A stretch of 5,558 nucleotides of DNA from an uncultured Rhodanobacter sp. (GCA_937906285.1 CALCWL010000291.1:1-5558); one strand, 5' to 3'. Positions 1 to 5,235 are shown, counted from the first letter of the stretch. The notes: generated by a model not told the origin, from the sequence alone. Made by a program: numbers and translations.

Positions 1-410
1 CCGAGGTCGGCCTGGTTGTACCAGCTGAAACCGAGGAACTGGCTCGGGATCAGACCGTGGTCGCTCAACCGTTGCCGCGCCACCTGCGCGCTGCCGTTCA
101 CCGACAGTCCGAGCTGCGCCGCTGCCAGCCTGGCCGACTGCTCCGCCTGGGCCACCCGGCTCTGCGCCATGGCGAGGTCCGGCGACTGGCGGGTGGCGCG
201 ATCCATCAGGTCGTCCAGCTGTGGGTCGCCGTATTGCCGCCACCACTGCGCCGCGGGCCAGCCGGCGCGCTCGGGCGCCTGCAGCCCGGCCAGCGGCACG
301 TCGTCGCGCAGGTCCGGTGCCAGCAGCCTGGCCGGTGCGGCGCAGGCGGCCAGGGTCAGGGCGATCAGGGCGGCGAGCATCGCGCGTCCACCCGGCGAGG
401 CGTGCTTCAT
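1..410 (-). CDS. NodT/EmrC-type outer-membrane efflux lipoprotein (N-terminal part, runs off left edge)
   Basis: This is the start of an outer-membrane channel subunit of a tripartite drug efflux pump (OEP/TolC-like, NodT family); 136 residues are visible. A signal peptide ends in a lipobox L20-A21-A22-C23, so the mature protein should be a lipoprotein. Family-typical pieces follow: a WW pair at 56-57, YGD at 60-62, SPDL at 76-79 at the start of the first coiled-coil helix, and the RQRLSDHGLIP / FLGFSWYNQADL region at 113-136. I chose the ATG at 410 because AAGGA lies 7 nt upstream. An in-frame ATG at 425 overlaps the regulator's stop codon but has no ribosome binding site. The gene lies 11 bp after the MarR gene, the order seen in the Stenotrophomonas emrRCAB operon, so emrA- and emrB-like genes may follow outside the window. 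The family call is firm; the EmrC assignment rests on context. Confidence 0.88.
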   Translation of the reverse strand, partial: MKHASPGGRAMLAALIALTLAACAAPARLLAPDLRDDVPLAGLQAPERAGWPAAQWWRQYGDPQLDDLMDRATRQSPDLAMAQSRVAQAEQSARLAAAQLGLSVNGSAQVARQRLSDHGLIPSQFLGFSWYNQADL

Positions 411-417
411 GCGGGGA

Positions 418-422
418 TCCTT
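418..422 (-). promoter_or_regulatory. Shine-Dalgarno AAGGA deciding the start of the efflux lipoprotein
   Basis: AAGGA (minus strand) sits 7 nt before the ATG at 410, inside the last codons of the upstream reading frame. The ATG at 425 has only GC-rich sequence upstream and no purine-rich match. Confidence 0.6.
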
Positions 423-946
423 CATGGCAGGCGCTGTTCGCCCAACTGGTCGAGATTGTCGGCGAGCTTGCGCAGCAGCCGGTCGAACTGATGCATGTCG
501 CCGGCACTGAAGCCGGTGAACATGGCTCCCACCTGCGGGAACATCGGCGGCAGCATCTTCTGCACGAAGCGCCGGCCGGCAGGGGTGATGCGGATCAGCA
601 CGCGGCGGCGATCCTCCTTGCTGCTGCCGCGGGTGATCAGGGCGCGCTTGACCAGCGCATTGGCAATGCGCGTCATGTTGGTGGCGCCCTGGGTGGTGAA
701 CTCGCACAGCTCGCCTGGCGTGGAACTGCCGTCCGGTCGGCTGTACAGGATCATCAGGGTCAGGAACTCGCTGTGGTTGAGCTTGTTCGGCTTGAGCTTC
801 GCCTCAAGCTCGCGCTCGATGGTGGCGCCGAGCATCAGCATGAGTCGGCACATCCGCGCTTCCGGCGCGGGCATCTGCGGGACAAGCTGACCCACCCGGT
901 CGATGCCCTCGTCCATCATCTCGATGCAGTTTGCGAGAGTCACCAT
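422..946 (-). CDS. MarR-family transcriptional regulator of the adjacent efflux operon (EmrR-like)
   Basis: This is a 174-residue winged-helix regulator, probably a ligand-released repressor of its own operon. The N-terminal and C-terminal helices (about 1-50 and 130-174) would form the dimer interface. The DNA-binding part spans about 55-125, with a helix-turn-helix around STPGELCEFTTQGATNMTRI (75-94) and the family's wing signature EDRRRVLIRITPAGR (111-125). The frame is open to an ATG at 1012, but those extra 22 codons would be encoded by the promoter and palindromic operator, so I take the ATG at 946. No strong ribosome binding site precedes it; tandem ATGs at codons 10 and 11 are alternatives. 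The efflux lipoprotein gene follows 11 bp downstream, which points to multidrug efflux control. The inducing compound cannot be read from the sequence. Confidence 0.88.
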   Translation of the reverse strand: MVTLANCIEMMDEGIDRVGQLVPQMPAPEARMCRLMLMLGATIERELEAKLKPNKLNHSEFLTLMILYSRPDGSSTPGELCEFTTQGATNMTRIANALVKRALITRGSSKEDRRRVLIRITPAGRRFVQKMLPPMFPQVGAMFTGFSAGDMHQFDRLLRKLADNLDQLGEQRLP

Positions 947-975
947 TTCACTGATTGATAATTCACCAGTGAAAT
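945..975. promoter_or_regulatory. Palindromic operator candidate for the MarR regulator
   Basis: Two perfect 9-bp arms, ATTTCACTG (945-953) and CAGTGAAAT (967-975), are separated by 13 bp. A second, tighter palindrome TTCAC-CA-GTGAA (962-973) shares the right arm. The element lies between the -10 candidate and the MarR start codon, and its left end overlaps the ATG. MarR proteins bind short palindromes of this size, so autoregulation is the natural reading; that the neighbouring regulator is the one that binds is inference. Confidence 0.6.
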
Positions 976-1005
976 AAACTAGCAGGTGCCGGCGGCTCCG
1001 GGCAA
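976..1005 (-). promoter_or_regulatory. Candidate sigma70 promoter of the MarR-efflux operon
   Basis: On the minus strand TTGCCC (1005-1000) is followed after 18 bp by TAGTTT (981-976). The -10 box directly abuts the palindromic operator, so a bound dimer would cover the predicted start site near 969. The match to consensus is moderate. A further 12-bp palindrome TGACA-AA-TGTCA (1007-1018) lies just upstream of the -35. Confidence 0.4.
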
Positions 1006-1024
1006 GTGACAAATGTCAGGGGTA

Positions 1025-1792
1025 TCAATCGAGGCCGAACAGTCGACGCGCATTGGCGGTGGTGGCCTGTGCCACGTGCTGCTCGCTCTCGCCGCGCAAC
1101 TCGGCCACGCAGCGCAGAATCTCGACCAGGTGCGCCGGTTCGTTGCGCTGGCCGCGGTGGCCGGCATCGGGCTGGTCGGGCGCGTCGCTTTCCAGCAGCA
1201 GAAACTGGATCGGCATGTCGGCCACGATGCGCCGCAGGCGTTGCGCGCGCTCGTAAGTGACCGGGCCGCCGATGCCAAGATGGAAACCGATGTCCCACAG
1301 CTTCGCAGCCTGTTGTTCGCTGCCGGAGAAGCTGTGCACCACGCCGCGCACGCCCGGGCAGCGACGCAAGGCCAGGCTTGCCTCTTCCAGTGCCTGGCGA
1401 GCGTGCACGATGACCGGTAGCTCCAGCTCGCGCGCCAGCCGCAGTTGGATTTCGAAGAAGCGTTGCTGCTGCTCGCGATCGGACCCTGCGTCGTGGTGGT
1501 CCAGGCCGATCTCGCCCACGGCGACCGCGGGATGATCGCCCAGCCAGTCACCGAGGCGGTCCAGGTGCTCGGGCCGGTGCCGATCCATGAACAGCGGATG
1601 CAGGCCGTAGGCGGGGTGGAGGTCGGATCGATCGCCGCAAAGCGCGTGGATGCGCGACCAGCTGTCGGCGTCGGTGGCCGGCACCACCAGCTGGCGAACG
1701 CCGGCCGCGCCGGCCCGGGCGATGACCGCGGCGCGGTCCGCCTCGAACGCCTCCAGGTCGAGATGCACGTGGCTGTCGATGAGCAGTGGCAT
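1025..1792 (-). CDS. TatD-family metal-dependent hydrolase (YjjV/TatD-like)
   Basis: This is a 255-residue protein of the TatD amidohydrolase-fold family, close to the usual length of about 260. Members are cytoplasmic metal-dependent hydrolases; E. coli TatD has 3'-5' exonuclease activity, and the substrate of this paralogue is not known to me. The metal-site residues are in place: H8-V-H10 in the opening IDSHVHLD, E94 in VGEIGLD, H130 in IVHARQ, H153 in VHSFSG, and D203 in LLLESDAP. The conserved RNEP (216-219) is also present. I start at the ATG at 1792 because it puts the HxH motif at residues 8-10, as in the family; the ATG at 1825 would add 11 unconserved residues. No strong ribosome binding site precedes either. 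The stop lies 78 bp before the MarR start, and the MarR gene has its own promoter candidate, so tatD is probably a separate unit. Confidence 0.92.
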   Translation of the reverse strand: MPLLIDSHVHLDLEAFEADRAAVIARAGAAGVRQLVVPATDADSWSRIHALCGDRSDLHPAYGLHPLFMDRHRPEHLDRLGDWLGDHPAVAVGEIGLDHHDAGSDREQQQRFFEIQLRLARELELPVIVHARQALEEASLALRRCPGVRGVVHSFSGSEQQAAKLWDIGFHLGIGGPVTYERAQRLRRIVADMPIQFLLLESDAPDQPDAGHRGQRNEPAHLVEILRCVAELRGESEQHVAQATTANARRLFGLD

Positions 1793-1950
1793 GGGAAAGA
1801 TTCGTGAATGTGAGGCCGGCGGCACGGCAAGTGCGTGAAAACCATGTCATAACTTCGAGCTAGCTGCGATTCAGTGTGGCATCGGTTCAATTGATTGCGC
1901 AGGTTGTTACGTCCGCTGCACATCACGGGCGATAGGCTGCGCCCAAACAG

Positions 1951-1955
1951 AGGAG
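1951..1955 (+). promoter_or_regulatory. Shine-Dalgarno AGGAG of the first glycine-zipper gene
   Basis: AGGAG lies 9 nt before the ATG at 1965 and 6 nt before a GTG at 1962, so it supports translation starting here but does not separate the two codons. Confidence 0.6.
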
Positions 1956-1964
1956 TAGGAAGTG

Positions 1965-2543
1965 ATGAACACGTTGATGGTCAATGTACTCAAGGCGGCG
2001 ATCGCCGCGGCGCTGGTGACGGGAGTGTCTGCCTGCAACCGCAGTGCGGACGCCGGCTCGACCGGTGCGGACGACATGGCCGCGAGCGCCGATGCCGGCG
2101 TGAAGTACGGCAAGGTCGTCTCCGTCGACCCGGTCCGCACGACGGTGAACAACCCCAAGCAGGTCTGCCATGACGAGACCGTCACGCATACCGCGCCGCC
2201 GAAGGACCAGCATCGCATCGCCGGTACGGCAATCGGCGCCGTGGTCGGCGGCCTGGTCGGCAACCAGGTCGGCGGCGGCAAGGGCAAGACCCTCGCCACC
2301 GTGGCGGGCGCGGTCGGCGGCGGCTACGCCGGCAACCGGATCGAGGCGGCGCACCAGAAGGCTCAGGTCACCACCAGCGTCGAACGCCGCTGCGACACGG
2401 TCAACAACACCAGCAGCAAGATCGTCGGCTACGACGTCCGCTACGTCTACGACGGCGTCACCCGTACGGTCCGCATGGATCACGACCCCGGTGACCGCGT
2501 CGAGGTGAAGGAAGGCGTGACCGTGGTATCCGACGCTCATTGA
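1965..2543 (+). CDS. Glycine-zipper 2TM-domain lipoprotein (17 kDa antigen/SlyB-like), first of a pair
   Basis: This is a predicted outer-membrane or periplasmic lipoprotein of 192 residues. A hydrophobic signal segment (about 8-23) ends in V21-S22-A23-C24, an acceptable lipobox. A low-complexity Ala/Gly/Asp linker follows to about 45. The glycine zipper spans about 86-125, with GxxxG-type runs in GTAIGAVVGGLVGNQVGG and ATVAGAVGGGYAGNRIE, as in the Rickettsia 17 kDa antigen family. A C-terminal domain (about 135-190) has a YDVRYVYDG core. C68 and C143 flank the zipper and could form a disulfide. AGGAG at 1951-1955 lies 9 nt before the chosen ATG; a GTG one codon upstream is also possible. A second lipoprotein of the same class starts 26 bp downstream. 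The exact role is unknown; SlyB-type proteins are linked to outer-membrane integrity. Confidence 0.85.
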   Translation: MNTLMVNVLKAAIAAALVTGVSACNRSADAGSTGADDMAASADAGVKYGKVVSVDPVRTTVNNPKQVCHDETVTHTAPPKDQHRIAGTAIGAVVGGLVGNQVGGGKGKTLATVAGAVGGGYAGNRIEAAHQKAQVTTSVERRCDTVNNTSSKIVGYDVRYVYDGVTRTVRMDHDPGDRVEVKEGVTVVSDAH

Positions 2544-2558
2544 GCTCATTCACCCCAC

Positions 2559-2563
2559 AGGAG
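2559..2563 (+). promoter_or_regulatory. Shine-Dalgarno AGGAG deciding the start of the second lipoprotein
   Basis: AGGAG lies 6 nt before the ATG at 2570. It rules out the upstream in-frame TTG at 2540, which would overlap the previous gene and place ten polar residues before the signal peptide. Confidence 0.7.
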
Positions 2564-2569
2564 CCCCTG

Positions 2570-3058
2570 ATGACTGCACGCATTGCAAAACTTGCATTGG
2601 CCGCGTCGATGACGATGGGCCTCGCCCTCGCCGGCTGCGCGACTCAGCCTTACGGCAACAGCAACAGCGGCTACTACGGAAGCCAGTCGTCGGCTTACGG
2701 CAACCAGCCGGTTCGCTGCAACACCTGCGGAGTGGTGCAGGAAGTCCAGCAGGTGTACCTGGAGAACAGCGGCAGCGGCGGCACGCTGGGCGCGATCATC
2801 GGCGCAGTGGCCGGCGGCGTGCTCGGCAACCAAGTCGGCAAGGGCGACGGCCGCAAGGCCGCGACCGTTGCCGGCGCAGTGGCCGGCGGCGTGGTCGGCA
2901 ACCAGGTCGGCAAGCGCAGCGGTGGCGACAAGGTGGCCTGGCGCATCGTGGTCCGTCTGGACGACGGCCGCTATGCCACCGTGACCCAGCGCGAGAACCC
3001 CGGCCTGCGCCAGGGCGACTACGTCGAGGTGCGCGGCGATCACGTCTACCCGCGCTGA
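2570..3058 (+). CDS. Glycine-zipper 2TM-domain lipoprotein, second of a pair
   Basis: This is a 162-residue predicted lipoprotein. The signal peptide (residues 1-22) ends in a strong lipobox L20-A21-G22-C23. A Tyr/Asn/Gly/Ser-rich linker (27-46) follows, then C50-N-T-C53, a CxxC pair, and the segment VVQEVQQVYLE. The glycine zipper occupies about 72-114 and consists of two near-identical copies of a GAVAGGVxGNQVGK unit (78-91 and 102-115). The C-terminal domain (121-162) contains VAWRIVVRLDDGRYATVTQ and ends in GDYVEVRGDHVYPR, a small beta-rich domain common in this family. It is probably cotranscribed with the glycine-zipper gene 26 bp upstream; there is no terminator between them, and a strong one follows. 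The zipper presumably inserts in or packs against the outer membrane. Biological function is not established from sequence. Confidence 0.88.
   Translation: MTARIAKLALAASMTMGLALAGCATQPYGNSNSGYYGSQSSAYGNQPVRCNTCGVVQEVQQVYLENSGSGGTLGAIIGAVAGGVLGNQVGKGDGRKAATVAGAVAGGVVGNQVGKRSGGDKVAWRIVVRLDDGRYATVTQRENPGLRQGDYVEVRGDHVYPR
2801..2914 (+). repeat. In-frame duplication inside the glycine zipper (two 42-bp copies)
   Basis: Positions 2801-2842 and 2873-2914 match at 40 of 42 bases. The offset is 72 bp, exactly 24 codons, so the reading frame is kept. Each copy encodes GAVAGGV(L/V)GNQVGK. The DNA-level identity is higher than glycine-rich protein constraint alone would need, which suggests recent duplication or gene conversion. 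Confidence 0.75.
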
Positions 3059-3094
3059 CCATTCTTGACATACGGACGTCTGGACGTCCAAAAG

Positions 3095-3120
3095 AAAAGG
3101 CCACCGGAAGGTGGCCTTTT
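3095..3120. terminator. Bidirectional Rho-independent terminator
   Basis: A perfect 11-bp stem (AAAAGGCCACC, 3095-3105, with GGTGGCCTTTT, 3110-3120) encloses a 4-nt loop. Plus-strand transcripts end in TTTT; minus-strand transcripts read TTTTCTTTT after the stem. It starts 37 bp after the second glycine-zipper gene and ends 22 bp after the stop of the convergent cell-wall hydrolase gene, so it can serve both. A separate palindrome GGACGTC-TG-GACGTCC lies at 3074-3089. Confidence 0.85.
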
Positions 3121-3142
3121 CCGTGCATGGGATATCTCTTGC

Positions 3143-3577
3143 TCAGTTCACCGCGTAGAAGGCGTGGTCGCCGATCGTCACGCTGGGGCGGTTGTGCGAC
3201 CACGAAGGGGAGATCGTGGTGGTCGCGAAATGATCCGCGTGCGGCACCAGCATGCGACGCTGCGCCAGCGGCAGCTGCCAGTTGTGGATGGAGTTTCCGG
3301 CAACGTCCCATGCTTTCACGAAAGCGGGCAGGTTGCTGATCTCGAATGATCCGGACGTGGTGGTCGTGGCGAACTGGTGCGGCGCCGTGACCACCTTGCA
3401 TACGGTATTGCCGTAGTGCCCGCGATCACGCCGGCGCAACGCGACCTCGGCGACCGCAAGCTGGCCGTCGACGGGCTGGCTGCGTGCTTCGAGATAGACG
3501 GTCGTGGCCAGGCAGGCCTGGTCAGCTACCGGCTGGGGCATCAGTGTCGTCAGCCACAACAGCAGGGAAAGTTTCAT
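3143..3577 (-). CDS. SleB-type cell-wall hydrolase (Hydrolase_2 family), small secreted form
   Basis: This 144-residue protein is predicted to cleave peptidoglycan in the periplasm; the founding family member SleB is a spore-cortex lytic transglycosylase, but in Gram-negatives the domain is a general wall hydrolase. A signal peptide covers about residues 1-19. The domain starts at once with ACLATTVYLEARSQPVDGQL (21-40), in which E30 of the YxEAR motif is the likely catalytic acid. It continues through AVAEVALRRR, NTVCKVV (57-63), SPSW (123-126) and IGDHAFYAV (135-143), so the domain is complete to the last residues. C22 and C60 may pair. The ATG at 3577 has GGAGG 6 nt upstream; an in-frame ATG at 3625 has no ribosome binding site and would put charged residues ahead of the signal peptide. 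There is no separate peptidoglycan-binding domain. Family call is good; the exact bond cleaved is not determined. Confidence 0.85.
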   Translation of the reverse strand: MKLSLLLWLTTLMPQPVADQACLATTVYLEARSQPVDGQLAVAEVALRRRDRGHYGNTVCKVVTAPHQFATTTTSGSFEISNLPAFVKAWDVAGNSIHNWQLPLAQRRMLVPHADHFATTTISPSWSHNRPSVTIGDHAFYAVN

Positions 3578-3583
3578 GTTCTG

Positions 3584-3588
3584 CCTCC
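3584..3588 (-). promoter_or_regulatory. Shine-Dalgarno GGAGG deciding the start of the cell-wall hydrolase
   Basis: GGAGG on the minus strand lies 6 nt before the ATG at 3577, the best ribosome binding site in the window, and it selects this start over the ATG at 3625. Confidence 0.75.
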
Positions 3589-3802
3589 AGCGTGCTGTAC
3601 GCATAAAGCCGAGTCTCAGCTTCATGCGCCGTTGCGGTGGACGGGCGGGCAGGCCGTTCCACCTGGATCTGCCGCCCGGGCCGAAACTTGTGGCCGAGGC
3701 GCTGTGCCACGGGATTGTGGCGATTCGAGCGGCTCTGCGAAGCCGGTCGGAAGGGTTGTGCCGGGAACGGCGCCGTCATGCGGGCGTCGCGTTGCTTCCG
3801 GC

Positions 3803-3829
3803 GGCCTTGCCTCGAAGGAGGGCAAGGCC
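3803..3829. repeat. 9-bp inverted repeat (hairpin) in the gap
   Basis: GGCCTTGCC (3803-3811) and GGCAAGGCC (3821-3829) pair perfectly around a 9-nt loop. There is no T-tract on either strand, so it is not a standard terminator. It would form about 100 nt into a transcript started from the minus-strand promoter candidate at 3938-3966. Confidence 0.5.
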
Positions 3830-3937
3830 TGTTCTCATCCGGCGTTGCTGCCGCCGGGTCGCGCCGATACGGATTCATCCGGTTCGTCGCGTCAATCGAC
3901 ACCCCGTGTACCGGGTGCCGCGATATTCGATCGGCGG

Positions 3938-3966
3938 AGCCTAGTGGCGGGAAGCGCCGCTGGCAA
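3938..3966 (-). promoter_or_regulatory. Candidate sigma70 promoter reading toward the cell-wall hydrolase
   Basis: On the minus strand TTGCCA (3966-3961, five of six consensus bases) is followed after exactly 17 bp by TAGGCT (3943-3938, three of six, with the key T-A and final T). Start would be near 3931. That leaves about 350 nt before the hydrolase ATG, long for a leader, so it may instead drive a small RNA. No expression evidence is available. Confidence 0.4.
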
Positions 3967-4023
3967 GTGCCGCGATGGGCGGATTTAACTTGCACTCACG
4001 TGTCGTTGACAAGTGCCATCGCG

Positions 4024-4048
4024 AAAAAATCCCCGCGTGTTTGCACGC
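4024..4048 (-). terminator. Weak terminator-like element after ygfZ
   Basis: Reading on the minus strand, a 5-bp stem GCGTG/CACGC with a 4-nt loop (4048-4035) is followed by GGGGA and then six Ts (4029-4024), starting 5 bp after the ygfZ stop. The stem is short and the T-tract is displaced by 5 nt, so efficiency is doubtful. Confidence 0.3.
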
Positions 4049-4053
4049 CATGT

Positions 4054-4905
4054 TCATGCGGGCCACGACGTCTGCAGCGTCAATGCAAGGGCGCGTTGGA
4101 AGGATGGCGTCGCGCCTGCGCGAAGTTGCGCGGCGACGTCGTCGTCCAGCACCAGCAGCACGTCGCTCGCGTCATCGCCTTCAATGACATCCAGCACGCA
4201 ACCGACCTCGCGATCGTCGATGCGCAACGCGTCGCCGGGCTGCACCGACTGCGACGTCGTGCCGCGGTGAAGGTGACGTTTGTGCCCGCCTCGAAAATGA
4301 AGTCGCGCCACGATTTCCTGGCCGGGATAACAGCCCTTGTCGACTGCCACGGCATCGAGCCGCTGCAACGAGAGCGCTGCAGGCAACAACGTTCCGAGCA
4401 CGGCTGCCGGCAGCCACGGCCAGCCATCCCGCAACTGCAGCGCGCGCCATCCATCGTTCGTCGAAGCGGTCGCGCCAACGAGCAGCGCGTGCGAGCCGCA
4501 ACCCAGCGAGACGGCGTTGCCTTCCGTCGTCACGACATGCAGCGGTTGCGCGGGACCGGTGCTCAAACCGCGCGAAGGCAGCGCGGTCAGCCGGACCCGG
4601 GAGCGGAACACGAATCGCTTCAACGCCTCGACCATCGTCGCGGCATCGCCGCCGCGCAACAGCAACAGGTAGCTTTGTTCTTCCACCCGCGCCAGGTGGA
4701 ACAGTGCGCGCACGCGACCTTTCGCATCCAGCCAGGCGCTGAATTGCCAGCGGCCCGCGGCGAGGCCATCCACCTTGCTGCCGAACTGCGCATGCGCGAA
4801 CGCACCTGCATCGGGACCTTCGAGCAACAGTGTTTCGGCGATCGGGGATGCGTGCATGGTGCAGGAAGTTGGGGGCAGTCGCGCCGTTGCGCAAGTGAGC
4901 GGCAT
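4054..4905 (-). CDS. ygfZ: YgfZ folate-binding protein (iron-sulfur cluster repair/maturation)
   Basis: YgfZ is a tetrahydrofolate-dependent cytoplasmic protein of the GcvT-like fold that supports assembly or repair of iron-sulfur enzymes; the mitochondrial relative is IBA57. The diagnostic motif is present as DKGCYPGQEIVAR, with K190-G191-C192-Y193-x-G195-Q196-E197; the cysteine matches the conserved one of the family. The N-terminal part also fits, with TLLLEGPDAGAFAHAQF (25-41) and GRWQFSAWLDAKGRVRALF (51-69). The C-terminal barrel contains GDALRIDDREVGCVLDV (224-240). Total length is 283 from the ATG at 4905. The start is uncertain: an ATG at 4857 gives 267 residues, and a TTG at 4959 would extend it; none has a strong ribosome binding site. 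It is transcribed away from an SDH assembly factor and sdhC, fitting a role with iron-sulfur enzymes such as succinate dehydrogenase. Confidence 0.9.
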   Translation of the reverse strand: MPLTCATARLPPTSCTMHASPIAETLLLEGPDAGAFAHAQFGSKVDGLAAGRWQFSAWLDAKGRVRALFHLARVEEQSYLLLLRGGDAATMVEALKRFVFRSRVRLTALPSRGLSTGPAQPLHVVTTEGNAVSLGCGSHALLVGATASTNDGWRALQLRDGWPWLPAAVLGTLLPAALSLQRLDAVAVDKGCYPGQEIVARLHFRGGHKRHLHRGTTSQSVQPGDALRIDDREVGCVLDVIEGDDASDVLLVLDDDVAAQLRAGATPSFQRALALTLQTSWPA

Positions 4906-4960
4906 TGCCGCGATCCGGTGCGGCGCCCGCTGGCCGATGGTTGTGCTGTCCAAGGGCAAG

Positions 4961-4966
4961 TATTAA
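4961..4966 (+). promoter_or_regulatory. AT-rich -10 candidate in the ygfZ/SDHAF4 divergent region
   Basis: TATTAA stands out in an otherwise GC-rich 83-bp divergent spacer (4906-4988). No good -35 lies at 16-18 bp. Its complement could also contribute a -10 for ygfZ. If used on the plus strand, the leader before the ATG at 4989 would be only about 15 nt, too short for a standard ribosome binding site. Confidence 0.25.
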
Positions 4967-4988
4967 TCTTCAGCGGCTGACAAACACC

Positions 4989-5156
4989 ATGTCCAATACC
5001 TCAGTTCCCATCGAAACCACGCCTGCCCCCGTCGAGCCGGAGACGACCGCCAAGCCGGCCGATCCGCCGCCCGGCAAGGCGGCCGTCGAGCGTCCGGCTC
5101 CGGACCCCACGCGATACGGGGACTGGGAAAAGAACGGCCGCTGCATCGACTTCTGA
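4989..5156 (+). CDS. Succinate dehydrogenase assembly factor 4-type protein (DUF1674)
   Basis: This 55-residue protein carries the DUF1674/SDHAF4 signature at its C-terminus: T41-R-Y-G-D-W-E-K-N-G-R-C-I-D-F55. The mitochondrial relatives (human SDHAF4, yeast Sdh8) bind the flavinylated SdhA subunit and help it join SdhB while limiting off-pathway oxidation. The first 40 residues are Pro/Thr/Glu/Ala-rich and probably disordered; there is no signal peptide, so the protein should be cytoplasmic. The gene ends 79 bp before sdhC on the same strand, which strongly supports the assignment and suggests cotranscription. The ATG at 4989 lacks a clear Shine-Dalgarno sequence. An in-frame upstream ATG at 4905 would overlap the ygfZ start and add unconserved sequence, so I reject it. 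In the motif C52 stands where many relatives have alanine. Confidence 0.88.
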   Translation: MSNTSVPIETTPAPVEPETTAKPADPPPGKAAVERPAPDPTRYGDWEKNGRCIDF

Positions 5157-5221
5157 GCGGGAACGCCCGGCGCGGGCGCGGCATCAAGGGGCGAATGCAG
5201 CAGGGACATCAGCGATTCCAC

Positions 5222-5227
5222 AGAGGA
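5222..5227 (+). promoter_or_regulatory. Shine-Dalgarno AGAGGA of sdhC
   Basis: AGAGGA lies 8 nt before the sdhC ATG at 5236 and confirms that start. Confidence 0.65.
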
Positions 5228-5235
5228 TAGCCGCC

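Larger units (their letters stand above)
3578..4053. other. 476-bp gap without a convincing gene
   Basis: This stretch lies between the cell-wall hydrolase and ygfZ, which are both on the minus strand. Several frames are open because of high GC content, but none has a ribosome binding site, a recognisable domain or a signal peptide. The longest minus-strand candidate (ATG at 3878 to stop at 3522) gives a basic, Pro/Arg-rich sequence that overlaps the hydrolase gene by 56 bp. What can be supported is a promoter-like pair, a 9-bp hairpin, short direct repeats (TCATCCGG at 3835 and 3875; GTGCCGCGAT at 3915 and 3967) and a distant inverted repeat CGCGATGG/CCATCGCG (3971-3978, 4016-4023). A long 5' leader of the hydrolase mRNA or a small RNA would fit. 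Confidence 0.5.

Noticed and set aside
221..958. 245-codon plus-strand frame opposite the MarR and efflux genes
   Set aside because: It is the complement of two well-supported minus-strand genes and has no recognisable domain or ribosome binding site.
979..1926. 315-codon open frame on the minus strand across tatD
   Set aside because: It is a different frame of the tatD gene; its product is Trp/Ser/Cys/Arg-rich without a recognisable domain, while the TatD frame keeps all metal ligands.
1887..1938. Possible sigma70 promoter for the first glycine-zipper gene (TAGGCT at 1933-1938)
   Set aside because: The -10-like box is well placed for the gene, but no acceptable -35 lies 16-18 bp upstream; TTGTTA at 1904 would need a 23-bp spacer. 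A promoter is likely here but I cannot locate it.
1923..2549. 208-codon minus-strand frame opposite the first glycine-zipper gene
   Set aside because: Its Val/Ala/Asp-rich content is the complement of the zipper coding sequence; the plus-strand frame has a ribosome binding site, lipobox and known domain.
2801..2914. CRISPR-like or satellite repeat
   Set aside because: There are only two units, they are in frame and they encode the glycine zipper, so this is a protein repeat.
3522..3878. 118-residue minus-strand candidate beginning MNPYRRD in the gap
   Set aside because: There is no ribosome binding site, the composition is Pro/Arg-rich, no domain is recognisable, and it runs 56 bp into the hydrolase gene. 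It could be revisited if homologues were found.
3637..4980. 447-codon open frame on the plus strand
   Set aside because: It lies opposite ygfZ, whose family motif is unmistakable. Its product is Arg/Gln/His/Ala-rich with no domain, as expected from the complement of a GC-rich gene.
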